A stretch of DNA of 9,594 nucleotides, from contig DAOWJH010000053.1 of the NCBI GenBank assembly GCA_030640495.1, positions 1 to 9,594 of the forward strand, given 5' to 3'. Source of the DNA: Dehalococcoidia bacterium. Lineage in GTDB: Bacteria; Chloroflexota; Dehalococcoidia; Dehalococcoidales; DAOWJH01. A model generated the notes under the pieces. It did not search any database. It had not been told where the DNA came from and was given only the letters and a program-made list of their open reading frames with translations. Every line of letters starts with the position of its first letter. The first letter of the stretch is position 1. Of the stretch, positions 1-6,250 are shown piece after piece. Position numbers and translations under genes: made by a program.

Positions 1-2535
1 AAAGCAGCCATGGAAGACTTAGATGCCGAAGCTAATGAGCTACGCGCTGAAAAGCTAGAACGTGGAGAGTTACCCCAAAACTTTCCCAAGCCATACTTCA
101 CCTGGGAAGAGCTAGAGCCAAGGATGAGAGAGAGGCAGTGCCTAACGCTCACCGCCTGGGGCATTACCGACAATGAGCAACCACACCGGTTAGGCTTTGT
201 CCCTGCCCCCAGCTATGGTGGACAGCTGCCGATATTTATTAAAAAGGTTAAGCAGTTCCTAGGTCAGAAACATCGGCTCATCATCATCAGTCATCAGGCA
301 AGCCGATTATCAGAGCTACTTGACGAAGAAGATATTATTGCCCCACCCCTTGCTGAAATCAAGCAAATACCCCCGCCTGGCTCGCTAACCCTGGTTCAGG
401 GTTTACTGGCAGAGGGCTGGGGTATGAATAATAATACTCATCTATTCACTGATGCTGAAATCTTTGGTTTTGTCAAGCAGCGGCGGCTACTCAAGAAGCA
501 CCCGGTGCCACACCACAGGCTCGTGGTTGACTTCGCTCCGGGCGACTATGTAGTGCATATAGAGCATGGCATCGCCAAATTTGCTGGCGTTACTACAATA
601 AGCACTGATAATACCGAAAAGGAGTACCTGGTCTTAAAATATGCTGTCGGCGATAAGCTCTATGTCCCCACCGACCAGATTGACCGGGTCAACCGTTACA
701 TAGGAGGCGGTGACCAGCCGCCAGTGTTGAGCCGACTGGACACCCAGGAGTGGAGGCGAACCAAGCAAAGGGTCAGAGAATCAGTAAATGATATTGCCCA
801 GGAGCTGCTAGCTCTTTATGCCGCCCGGGAAGTCGTGCCCGGCTTCACCTTTTCCCCAGATACAGTATGGCAGCAGGAGCTTGAGGCTTCTTTCCCCTAT
901 GTTGAGACCCCTGACCAGATAGAGGTGCTAAAACAGGTAAAAGAGGATATGGCAAAAGCTAAACCTATGGATAGGCTAGCCTGTGGTGATGTGGGCTACG
1001 GTAAGACTGAGGTGGCTATCCGAGCTGCTTTCAAGGCAGTGATGGACAATAAGCAGGTGGCAGTGCTGGTGCCGACTACAGTGCTGGCTCAACAGCACTT
1101 TTCCACCTTCAGCCAGAGGTTAGGTGCCTTCCCGATAAGAATTGAGGTATTAAGCCGATTCCGAACACCAAAAGAGCAGCAGGCTATCCTTGACGGACTG
1201 GCTAACGGCAGGGTGGATATCTGCATCGGCACCCATCGGTTGCTGCAAAAGGATATAATATTCAAAGATTTGGGGTTTTTAATCATTGATGAAGAACAGC
1301 GCTTTGGCGTAGCCCATAAGGAACACCTTAAGCAGATGAGGCAGGAGGCAGATGTCCTCACCCTCAGCGCTACCCCCATCCCCCGCACCCTCCATATGTC
1401 CCTGGTGGGGGTGAGGGATATGAGCATTATGGAAACTCCTCCCGAGGAACGGCTACCTATCAAAACCTATGTTGCCGAATATGATGACCATCTAATCAGG
1501 GAAGCCATACTCAGGGAGCTGGAAAGAAATGGTCAGGTCTTCTTTGTCCACAATCGGGTTCAAAGCATAGCCATCGTGGCTAATAAGCTCCAGTCCCTGG
1601 TGCCTGAGGCTAGAATAGCCATCGCTCACGGTCAGATGCTCGAGGCAGAGCTAGAAGCGGTGATGACTGACTTTACCCAGGGTAAAAGTGACACCCTGGT
1701 GTGCACCACTATTATTGAATCAGGACTGGATATGCCCAATGTTAATACCCTGATTGTTAATAAAGCCGATAAATTTGGGCTGACCCAGCTATATCAACTA
1801 CGGGGTCGGGTGGGTCGTGGCGTTAATCTTGCCTATGCCTATTTTCTCTATGATAAGGGGAAACACCTGACCACAACTGCCGAGAAACGCCTGAGGACTA
1901 TATTTGAAGCCACCGAGCTTGGTGCCGGCTTTGGCATTGCGCTAAAAGACCTTGAGATTAGGGGGGCAGGCACCCTGCTTGGGGTAAAGCAGAGCGGGCA
2001 TATCAGCGCCGTTGGCTTCAGCCTCTACTGTCGGCTGCTGGGTGAGGCAGTGGAGAAGCAAAAAGCCAAACAGGCTGGCCCTGCTGAGAGAGTGACCAGA
2101 GCCTCACGCCTGCCACCGCCAACCATAGACCTCCCCCTGCGAGCCTATATACCCGAGGAATATGTCGCCGACCTTGATACCAGACTGAGCCTGTATCAAA
2201 GTCTGGTAAAGGTGGATAAGGCTGAGCAGGTAGAGGCTCTAGCTCACGAATTCAGCGACAGGTTTGGCGCTCTGCCGGCAGAGGTAAAAAACCTACTCTA
2301 CGCCCTCAGAATCAAAATTCAGGCGGGTAAAGCTGGAATTGAGTCCATAACTACTGAGGACGGGCAAATCGTGCTCAGGCGGTTTCAGGGCATGCATTTT
2401 GATAAGCAGCAGCTTGAACCATTTTCCAGAGACGGGATAATAAAGATAGGGCTAACCCAGCTCCGCCTAAACCCCAAACGGTTGGGTGGGGAGTGGCGGG
2501 AGGTGTTGGAAGAGGTGGTGATGAGGGTGGGGTGA
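1..2535 (+). CDS. mfd: Transcription-repair coupling factor Mfd (5'-truncated by window edge)
   Basis: Mfd is a dsDNA translocase that removes RNA polymerase stalled at DNA lesions and recruits UvrA for nucleotide excision repair. The frame is open from base 1. About 844 codons are visible against roughly 1,150 in the family, so the first ~300 residues (most of the UvrB-like N-terminal region) lie outside. The ATG at 10 is internal, not the true start. Domains seen in order: end of the UvrB-like part; RNA-polymerase-interacting (CarD-like) domain from about base 529 (motif FAPGDYVVHIEHGIAKF); Walker A GDVGYGKT at 985-1008; DEEQ box at 1288-1299; SATPIPRTL near 1375; motif VI QLRGRVGRG at 1795-1821; TRG motif about 1908-1983; C-terminal autoinhibitory domain to the stop. 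All helicase motifs are intact. It converges on the next gene with only 7 bases between stops, and no clear terminator is visible. Confidence 0.97.
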   Translation, partial: KAAMEDLDAEANELRAEKLERGELPQNFPKPYFTWEELEPRMRERQCLTLTAWGITDNEQPHRLGFVPAPSYGGQLPIFIKKVKQFLGQKHRLIIISHQASRLSELLDEEDIIAPPLAEIKQIPPPGSLTLVQGLLAEGWGMNNNTHLFTDAEIFGFVKQRRLLKKHPVPHHRLVVDFAPGDYVVHIEHGIAKFAGVTTISTDNTEKEYLVLKYAVGDKLYVPTDQIDRVNRYIGGGDQPPVLSRLDTQEWRRTKQRVRESVNDIAQELLALYAAREVVPGFTFSPDTVWQQELEASFPYVETPDQIEVLKQVKEDMAKAKPMDRLACGDVGYGKTEVAIRAAFKAVMDNKQVAVLVPTTVLAQQHFSTFSQRLGAFPIRIEVLSRFRTPKEQQAILDGLANGRVDICIGTHRLLQKDIIFKDLGFLIIDEEQRFGVAHKEHLKQMRQEADVLTLSATPIPRTLHMSLVGVRDMSIMETPPEERLPIKTYVAEYDDHLIREAILRELERNGQVFFVHNRVQSIAIVANKLQSLVPEARIAIAHGQMLEAELEAVMTDFTQGKSDTLVCTTIIESGLDMPNVNTLIVNKADKFGLTQLYQLRGRVGRGVNLAYAYFLYDKGKHLTTTAEKRLRTIFEATELGAGFGIALKDLEIRGAGTLLGVKQSGHISAVGFSLYCRLLGEAVEKQKAKQAGPAERVTRASRLPPPTIDLPLRAYIPEEYVADLDTRLSLYQSLVKVDKAEQVEALAHEFSDRFGALPAEVKNLLYALRIKIQAGKAGIESITTEDGQIVLRRFQGMHFDKQQLEPFSRDGIIKIGLTQLRLNPKRLGGEWREVLEEVVMRVG

Positions 2536-2542
2536 TATAATT

Positions 2543-3250
2543 TTAACTTGATAGACTATATGTCGTGATTACCACAAAGTTTTTGTATACCCTATTTGTG
2601 TTAACAAGCTCGGCTCCACGCACAATCTGTATATGGTAATTCCTTTTATGCTCGAAAACCTTGCTACTATCCCTATTTGGCTTAAAACTAGCCTGAATAT
2701 TTAGACGACCTTCAATAAGTTCCTCTTTGCTCAGTAAGTCCCAATTAAATTCATATCTATAAGGGAATATTATTTTATTGCCATAAGAGTCAACATAGTA
2801 ACAAACTTCGTCGCCGGGAACCATCTTTATAAATTTCTGCTCTCTCAGGTCACTTAAGATGCTTTCAAAAGCTCCAATATGGTACTTCTCTTCTGGAATT
2901 AGTATAGGAACAGGATCCACGCTAAAGTCTCTATCCAGAATCAGCCTGTCTTCATACGATTCCAGCCCTTGTCCATATTTCCCTATACCTATAGCAGCAT
3001 GCACCCTAATATTAATATCCTCTCCAATATTTTTGCCAGCATTTATGATTCCAAAATTAGGGTAGTGGGATTCGTCATAGTCACATATGACCATAATAAT
3101 CGGTCGGCGTTCATACTCAGAAGATTCTTTCATAACTTTATTCATCTTATATGTTTGCCGTGCGTAATAAGCAGTTATACATATAAGAACAAAAGTAAGA
3201 ATTAAGACTATAAGGGTTTGATAATTATTCAAGATATCCATAAAACCCAT
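2543..3250 (-). CDS. Hypothetical single-pass membrane protein, AT-rich
   Basis: I do not recognise this 235-residue protein. Residues about 11-29 form one hydrophobic membrane segment (LIVLILTFVLICITAYY), followed at once by a basic stretch (ARQTYKMNK). That suggests the ~200-residue C-terminal part is cytoplasmic. This arrangement, a short anchor then ARQTYKMNKVMKESSE-like sequence, is common among uncharacterised bacterial membrane proteins, but no catalytic motif is evident in the soluble part. The ATG at 3250 is preceded by AGGGGG with about 8 bases of spacing, which supports this start over the ATG three codons in. The gene is markedly richer in A+T than mfd or the GNAT gene, suggesting recent acquisition. 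It ends 7 bases from the mfd stop on the opposite strand. It is likely a real gene; its function is unknown. Confidence 0.75.
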   Translation of the reverse strand: MGFMDILNNYQTLIVLILTFVLICITAYYARQTYKMNKVMKESSEYERRPIIMVICDYDESHYPNFGIINAGKNIGEDINIRVHAAIGIGKYGQGLESYEDRLILDRDFSVDPVPILIPEEKYHIGAFESILSDLREQKFIKMVPGDEVCYYVDSYGNKIIFPYRYEFNWDLLSKEELIEGRLNIQASFKPNRDSSKVFEHKRNYHIQIVRGAELVNTNRVYKNFVVITTYSLSS

Positions 3251-3286
3251 ATCAAATTCCCCCTAAACTTTCCAGTTTCAAGAAAA

Positions 3287-3313
3287 TATAATACTCTATA
3301 TTATTATACTCTA
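3287..3313 (-). promoter_or_regulatory. Candidate promoter/operator of the hypothetical membrane protein gene
   Basis: On the minus strand a TATAAT hexamer lies at 3308-3303, about 50 bases before the ATG at 3250, with only a weak -35 (TTTATA-like) upstream. Two direct 12-base copies of TATnATACTCTA (plus-strand reading) occupy 3287-3298 and 3302-3313, 15 bases apart, and overlap this -10. The spacing, about one and a half helical turns, could suit a regulator, but the AT-rich sequence makes chance repeats easy. Confidence 0.3.
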
Positions 3314-3402
3314 AAATGGCTTCGTATAAACCCTGCCCACTTCGAGCTACTATGTTATAGCACGGTCAAGCGGGAGATAAAGAGAACTTTTATCAAGGGC
3401 AC

Positions 3403-3480
3403 TCTAAGAGGGGCGAAGCCCCTCTTTTTTATCCCTCCCCCTCTCCTTGGAAGGAGAGGGGGATTAAGGGGGTGAGGTTG
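3403..3480 (+). repeat. Composite terminator-palindrome repeat, copy 1
   Basis: This is the first of two direct copies. It contains, in order, the flank TCTAAGAGGGGCG, a terminator hairpin, a short A/T-rich spacer, a 26-bp palindrome (3437-3462, arms CCCCCTCTCCTT and AAGGAGAGGGGG around GG) and an 18-base tail with AAGGGGGTGAGGTTG. Bases 3437-3480 are identical to 4041-4084. No coding potential is seen. It resembles a short interspersed palindromic (REP or MITE-like) element. Confidence 0.85.
3406..3430 (+). terminator. Rho-independent terminator within repeat copy 1
   Basis: A perfect 9-bp stem AAGAGGGGC / GCCCCTCTT closes a GAA loop and runs into a T tract at 3425-3430. It points in the plus direction. 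No plus-strand gene ends just upstream, so it probably insulates hicBA from read-through, or is simply part of the repeat. Confidence 0.8.
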
Positions 3481-3510
3481 ACAAAAATCCTTATTTCGTA
3501 AGAGAAAAGG

Positions 3511-3519
3511 TGCTATAAT
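3511..3519 (+). promoter_or_regulatory. Extended -10 promoter of hicBA
   Basis: TGCTATAAT at 3511-3519 is a perfect extended -10 (TGnTATAAT). The hexamer 17 bases upstream is only TTATTT. Expected transcription start is about 3526, just before the ribosome site GGGAG at 3530-3534, which gives a leader of about 17 bases. Confidence 0.65.
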
Positions 3520-3542
3520 AGGGTTAAGTGGGAGAGATAGAG

Positions 3543-3755
3543 ATGCAATATACCATTTTTATCAGAAAAGCACCTGACGGATTCTATATAGCTAGCTGTC
3601 CTCTGATTCCAGAAGCACAGGCTCAAGGTGAGACCGACAAAGAATGTATAGCTAACATTAAAGAAGTGCTTCAACTTTGTCTGGAATTCCGTAAAGAGCG
3701 CGGTGAGGAAATACCAGAGGAAATTGGTACTAAGCAGGTTATGGTTGCCATATGA
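3543..3755 (+). CDS. hicB: HicB-family antitoxin (short form)
   Basis: This is a putative antitoxin that binds and blocks the HicA mRNA interferase encoded next to it. The 70-residue protein has the HicB partial RNase H-like fold pattern: MQYTIFIRKAPDGFYIASCP, then PEAQAQGETDKECIANIKE and a helix LQLCLEF. It ends near residue 70, so it lacks the C-terminal HTH or ribbon-helix-helix DNA-binding domain of longer HicB proteins. Autoregulation by direct DNA binding is therefore doubtful. The frame extends to a GTG at 3528, but that GTG lies at the predicted transcription start. The ATG at 3543 has GGGAG 8 bases upstream and matches the usual HicB N-terminus, so I chose it. The stop overlaps the hicA start (ATGA), implying translational coupling. 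Confidence 0.85.
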   Translation: MQYTIFIRKAPDGFYIASCPLIPEAQAQGETDKECIANIKEVLQLCLEFRKERGEEIPEEIGTKQVMVAI

Positions 3756-3985
3756 CAAAACTACCTTCGCTCAAAGCCCGTGAAGTAGTTAATGGTCTTC
3801 AGGCAATGGGTTTCAAGAAGGTAAGGCAAAAGGGTAGCCATGCAATATTCCATCATCAAGATTGTCGCCGGGCTCCTATTCCCATCCATCCGGCCAAAAC
3901 CATCAGCCCTTATTTTCTCTCAGATATTCTGAAACAGCTAGAGATTGACGAGGACAAATTTTTACAAGCTATAGGGCGAAGATAG
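3752..3985 (+). CDS. hicA: HicA-family toxin (mRNA interferase)
   Basis: HicA toxins are small dsRBD-like ribonucleases that cut mRNA and stop translation; HicB neutralises them. This 77-residue protein shows the family layout: an N-terminal helix with a VVNGLQAMGFKKVRQ pattern, the catalytic GSH motif with His30, the following strand AIFHH, a PIPIHPAKTISP segment and a C-terminal helix SDILKQLEIDEDKFL. The catalytic histidine is present, so the toxin appears intact. It overlaps hicB by four bases. The order hicB-hicA is the reverse of the E. coli arrangement but is common elsewhere. A terminator inside repeat copy 2 follows 21 bases after the stop. Confidence 0.9.
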   Translation: MTKLPSLKAREVVNGLQAMGFKKVRQKGSHAIFHHQDCRRAPIPIHPAKTISPYFLSDILKQLEIDEDKFLQAIGRR

Positions 3986-4003
3986 TCTTTGGGTTACAGG
4001 CAG

Positions 4004-4084
4004 TCTAAGAGGGGCGTCAGCCCCTCTTTTTTAATATCTTCCCCCTCTCCTTGGAAGGAGAGGGGGATTAAGGGGGTGAGGTTG
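4004..4084 (+). repeat. Composite terminator-palindrome repeat, copy 2
   Basis: This is the second direct copy, starting 601 bases after copy 1. It has the same flank TCTAAGAGGGGCG, a terminator hairpin with a different loop (GTCA instead of GAA), a slightly different spacer, then the 26-bp palindrome at 4041-4066 and tail at 4067-4084, identical to copy 1 over 44 bases. Similarity stops abruptly on both sides, apart from a GGCA match just to the left. The loop and spacer differences beside perfectly conserved arms suggest selection on structure or a mobile origin. Confidence 0.85.
4007..4032 (+). terminator. Rho-independent terminator of hicBA (within repeat copy 2)
   Basis: A 9-bp stem AAGAGGGGC / GCCCCTCTT closes a GTCA loop, followed by a T run to 4032. 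It lies 21 bases after the hicA stop in the correct orientation. Confidence 0.85.
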
Positions 4085-4098
4085 CTGAGTGGCACAAC

Positions 4099-4644
4099 TC
4101 AGTAGGAGTTAAAAGAGGCAATTTTATCCATTGGCTCCCTGCCGTGCTCTGAACCCAGCTTTTCCCTATCGTAATAGCCTAACGCTATTAAAATATCTAT
4201 CTTTTTACCCTGTGGGATATTTAATATTGATTTTACCGCCCGTTCATTAAACCAGCCTATCCAGCAAGTCCCCAGCCCCAGCTCCTCAGCCTGAAGAACA
4301 AAATGCTCACTGGCTATCCCTATATCTATAAGATAGTATTTTGTGCCCCGGAACATCCCGCCTATCTTAGCCAGAAACTTTGGCTTTTCAGAGACAACGA
4401 CAACAATCACTGGCGCCATTTTGCAAAAGGAATTCACCGAATATATACCCCTGAACGCAGCCCGACATAGCCTGTTCTTTAACTGCCTATCATCCACGAC
4501 TACAAACTTCCACGGTTGTGAATTGCATGCCGAGGGGGCTAGCCTCGCCGCCTCAAGACACATCATCACCTTTTCTCGGTCAACAGGTCTATCTAGGAAA
4601 TCCCTAACGCTTTTTCTGTGCCTTACCAGGTCTAAAAGAGCCAT
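4099..4644 (-). CDS. Nitroreductase-family FMN-dependent oxidoreductase
   Basis: This cytoplasmic flavoprotein belongs to a family that uses NAD(P)H and FMN to reduce nitro compounds, quinones or other substrates; the natural substrate cannot be told from sequence. The 181-residue form fits the compact nitroreductase fold. Visible motifs are RHRKSVRDF at residues 8-16 (FMN phosphate contact), APSACNSQPWKFVVV at about 36-50 (flavin binding), GLGTCWIGWF in the C-terminal half and LGYYDREKLG near the end. The frame opens as far as a TTG at 4722, but that TTG is the first base set of the -35 box, so it cannot be the start. ATG at 4644 has GGTGG about 10 bases upstream and fits the family N-terminus. 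ATG at 4680 is possible but leaves only ~7 bases of leader. It is divergent from the GNAT-like gene. Confidence 0.9.
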   Translation of the reverse strand: MALLDLVRHRKSVRDFLDRPVDREKVMMCLEAARLAPSACNSQPWKFVVVDDRQLKNRLCRAAFRGIYSVNSFCKMAPVIVVVVSEKPKFLAKIGGMFRGTKYYLIDIGIASEHFVLQAEELGLGTCWIGWFNERAVKSILNIPQGKKIDILIALGYYDREKLGSEHGREPMDKIASFNSY

Positions 4645-4693
4645 AACCCTATTTCCACCATGCTTAATTTCAGTAGCCATACTGTGATAAGCA

Positions 4694-4722
4694 ATCCTAG
4701 TTTTGATGGATGTCTTTGTCAA
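4694..4722 (-). promoter_or_regulatory. Sigma-70 promoter of the nitroreductase gene
   Basis: On the minus strand a perfect TTGACA (4722-4717) is followed by exactly 17 bases and TAGGAT (4699-4694). Predicted transcription start is about 4687, giving a ~43-base leader to the ATG at 4644. Confidence 0.75.
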
Positions 4723-4813
4723 GAGCCCGGTATAGAGCCACCAGAAGTGGGGGTAAAGGGGGGTGGATTATTTTAATATAATTAGTCCCAGTCCGGTTAT
4801 TCTCAAAAAGCCT

Positions 4814-4842
4814 TTGAGCATATGGGCGGCGTCTGGTATAAT
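4814..4842 (+). promoter_or_regulatory. Sigma-70 promoter of the GNAT-like gene
   Basis: TTGAGC (4814-4819), a 17-base spacer and TATAAT (4837-4842) preceded by TGG make a near-consensus promoter with an extended -10. Transcription would start about 4849, downstream of the ATG at 4763 that opens the longest frame. Confidence 0.75.
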
Positions 4843-4858
4843 AGACGGAATTTATCCT

Positions 4859-6040
4859 GTGTGGAGGTCTGCTGCGTCTCAAGCACTGTTAAAGATTGAG
4901 GAAATCCCCCTAGGGAGCCCCCGAATCAAGGCTTTTGCCAACTTCCCCTGGCGTCTCTACCGAGGCGACCCCTGCTGGACGCCGCCTCTACGGGGCGACC
5001 TGCTCAGTAATCGCCTCCTTGGCTTGGTTGGTCTGCTGACCCGGGAGCATCCCTACCATCGCCACGCTGAGGTTACCCATTTTTTGGCCTGGCGTGGTGG
5101 GCAGCCAGTAGGTCGGATTTCGGCAGCCATCAATCATCGCTTCAACGACTATTATGGCGTTCGCATCGGCTTCTTCGGCTTCTGGGAAAGCATTGAGGAC
5201 TACCAAGTTGCAAAAGCCCTGCTAGACCAGGCACGGCAGTGGGTAAAAAGCCGCGGGATGGCAGTCCTGCGTGGTCCCGGAGAATACTCCAACACCAGCC
5301 ACGAACGCCAGGGCATACTGGTAGACGGATATGAGTATCCCCCGACGGTGGAGTTGACACATAATCCCCCTTACTACGGTGAATTTCTGGAGCGGTACGG
5401 TTTCCACAAAGCTAAGGATTACCATGCTTACATATTTGATGTCCAAACTCCTTCCCCTCCCCGGCTGGAGGGGTTGGTAGAGCAGGTGCAGCGGCGCCGA
5501 GAAATTGAAACGCGGCCACTAATCTTCAAGGAATTATCCTCCGAGGTACGCTTGATAGTAAACATCTACAATGATAGCTGGTCTAAGAACTGGGGGTTCC
5601 TGCCTATTACTGAAGAGGAGGCTAATGCCTTGGCAAATTCCCTGCGTCTTATCGTGGACCCTGGCCTAGTCCGCTTTGCTTTCGTCCAGGGTGAGCCAGT
5701 TGCTGTCCTGGGGTTTTTCCCTGACCCCTATTATGCCTTACGGCCGCGTTGGCGCTGGTATGGTGACTCGGACTTAGTGCGTATAGCCAGGCTACTCTGG
5801 ACGCGCCGACACATTCCCCGCACCCGGCTGATGTTCTTCGGGATTCGTCCCGGCTTCCGCCAGCTAGGTATCGATGCTCTTCTCTTCCATGAAGCCAAGG
5901 AATACGCAATCCAAAGGGGCTACCTCAAATGTGAGGCTTCCATGCTCTTGGAGAATAACCACCTGATTTTGCGCGCTTCAGAGTTTATGGGAGGGCACTA
6001 CTACAAGACCTGGCGCATTTACGACCTGCCGTTAGAATAA
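4859..6040 (+). CDS. GNAT-like N-acetyltransferase family protein
   Basis: This is a protein of about 393 residues belonging to a widespread bacterial family of GNAT-like acyltransferases with no defined substrate. Family hallmarks are IKAFANFPWRLYRGDPCWTPPL near the start, the VGRISAAINHRFND segment, IGFFGFWE, a glycine-proline stretch RGPGEYSNTSHERQGILVDG, PPYYGEFLERYGFHKAKDYHAY, and a C-terminal GNAT half with the acetyl-CoA-loop-like RQLGIDALL and GGHYYKTWRIYD. The frame is open from an ATG at 4763, but the promoter sits inside that extension and the extra residues do not look like the family. GTG at 4859 is the first usable start after the predicted transcript start. A CTG at 4886, just before KIEEIPLGSPR, is also possible, with a GGAGG at 4863-4867 that is rather far upstream. 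The start is therefore uncertain; the identity of the body is firm. Confidence 0.85.
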   Translation: MWRSAASQALLKIEEIPLGSPRIKAFANFPWRLYRGDPCWTPPLRGDLLSNRLLGLVGLLTREHPYHRHAEVTHFLAWRGGQPVGRISAAINHRFNDYYGVRIGFFGFWESIEDYQVAKALLDQARQWVKSRGMAVLRGPGEYSNTSHERQGILVDGYEYPPTVELTHNPPYYGEFLERYGFHKAKDYHAYIFDVQTPSPPRLEGLVEQVQRRREIETRPLIFKELSSEVRLIVNIYNDSWSKNWGFLPITEEEANALANSLRLIVDPGLVRFAFVQGEPVAVLGFFPDPYYALRPRWRWYGDSDLVRIARLLWTRRHIPRTRLMFFGIRPGFRQLGIDALLFHEAKEYAIQRGYLKCEASMLLENNHLILRASEFMGGHYYKTWRIYDLPLE

Positions 6041-6054
6041 ATGCTGAGGAAATA

Positions 6055-6083
6055 TTGACAAGGCGGAAAAAGGGGGCTATCAT
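6055..6083 (+). promoter_or_regulatory. Sigma-70 promoter of the 6.1-kb leader unit
   Basis: A perfect TTGACA (6055-6060), a 17-base spacer and TATCAT (6078-6083) lie 14 bases after the GNAT-like stop. Transcription would begin near 6090. A second TTGACA at 6111-6116 has only a weak -10 (AATGCT, 6134-6139). Confidence 0.7.
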
Positions 6084-6134
6084 TTAGTTATACTCCATAG
6101 TCTCAGTAGCTTGACAACTCAACGTAGGGAAAAA

Positions 6135-6212
6135 ATGCTTGGCCAAATCACAGACTGGGTAGGCAGTTATGTTATACGCACAATTGCTGTTCTACTTTGG
6201 AGGTTACCATAA
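6135..6212 (+). CDS. Possible 25-residue small protein or leader peptide
   Basis: The ATG at 6135 follows TAGGGA with a short spacer of about 4-5 bases, roughly 45 bases after the predicted transcript start. It encodes MLGQITDWVGSYVIRT followed by IAVLLWRLP, then TAA. The central and C-terminal part is hydrophobic with two arginines and two tryptophans. That composition suits a tiny membrane or amphipathic peptide. Its TAA overlaps a following ATG (TAATG). It lies wholly within the leader unit between promoter and terminator. No homologue is recognised, and an ORF of this length can arise by chance. The position after an SD-like sequence is the only positive evidence. Confidence 0.35.
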   Translation: MLGQITDWVGSYVIRTIAVLLWRLP

Positions 6213-6250
6213 TGTAGCTGCTGGTAGAGGTATCTGCCAGAGTAACTGAG

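Noticed and set aside
1089..1463. 124-residue minus-strand frame within mfd
   Set aside because: It lies opposite the Mfd helicase motifs and has no recognisable protein features, so it is a shadow frame.
3478..3519. TTGACA (3478) and TATAAT (3514) as a -35/-10 pair
   Set aside because: The spacer is 30 bases, far from 16-18. The extended -10 alone explains the promoter better.
4085..4102. Inverted repeat CTGAGT/ACTCAG at the nitroreductase stop as a terminator
   Set aside because: The stem is only 6 bp, it overlaps the stop codon and has no T tract on the minus strand.
4748..4770. Third copy of the G-rich repeat
   Set aside because: It shares only G-rich character (GGGGGTAAAGGGGGG) with the repeat tail. 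It has no palindrome or terminator, so homology cannot be claimed.
5142..5446. Minus-strand frames within the GNAT-like gene
   Set aside because: They overlap a well-conserved gene on the other strand, overlap each other, and show no family signature or ribosome site.
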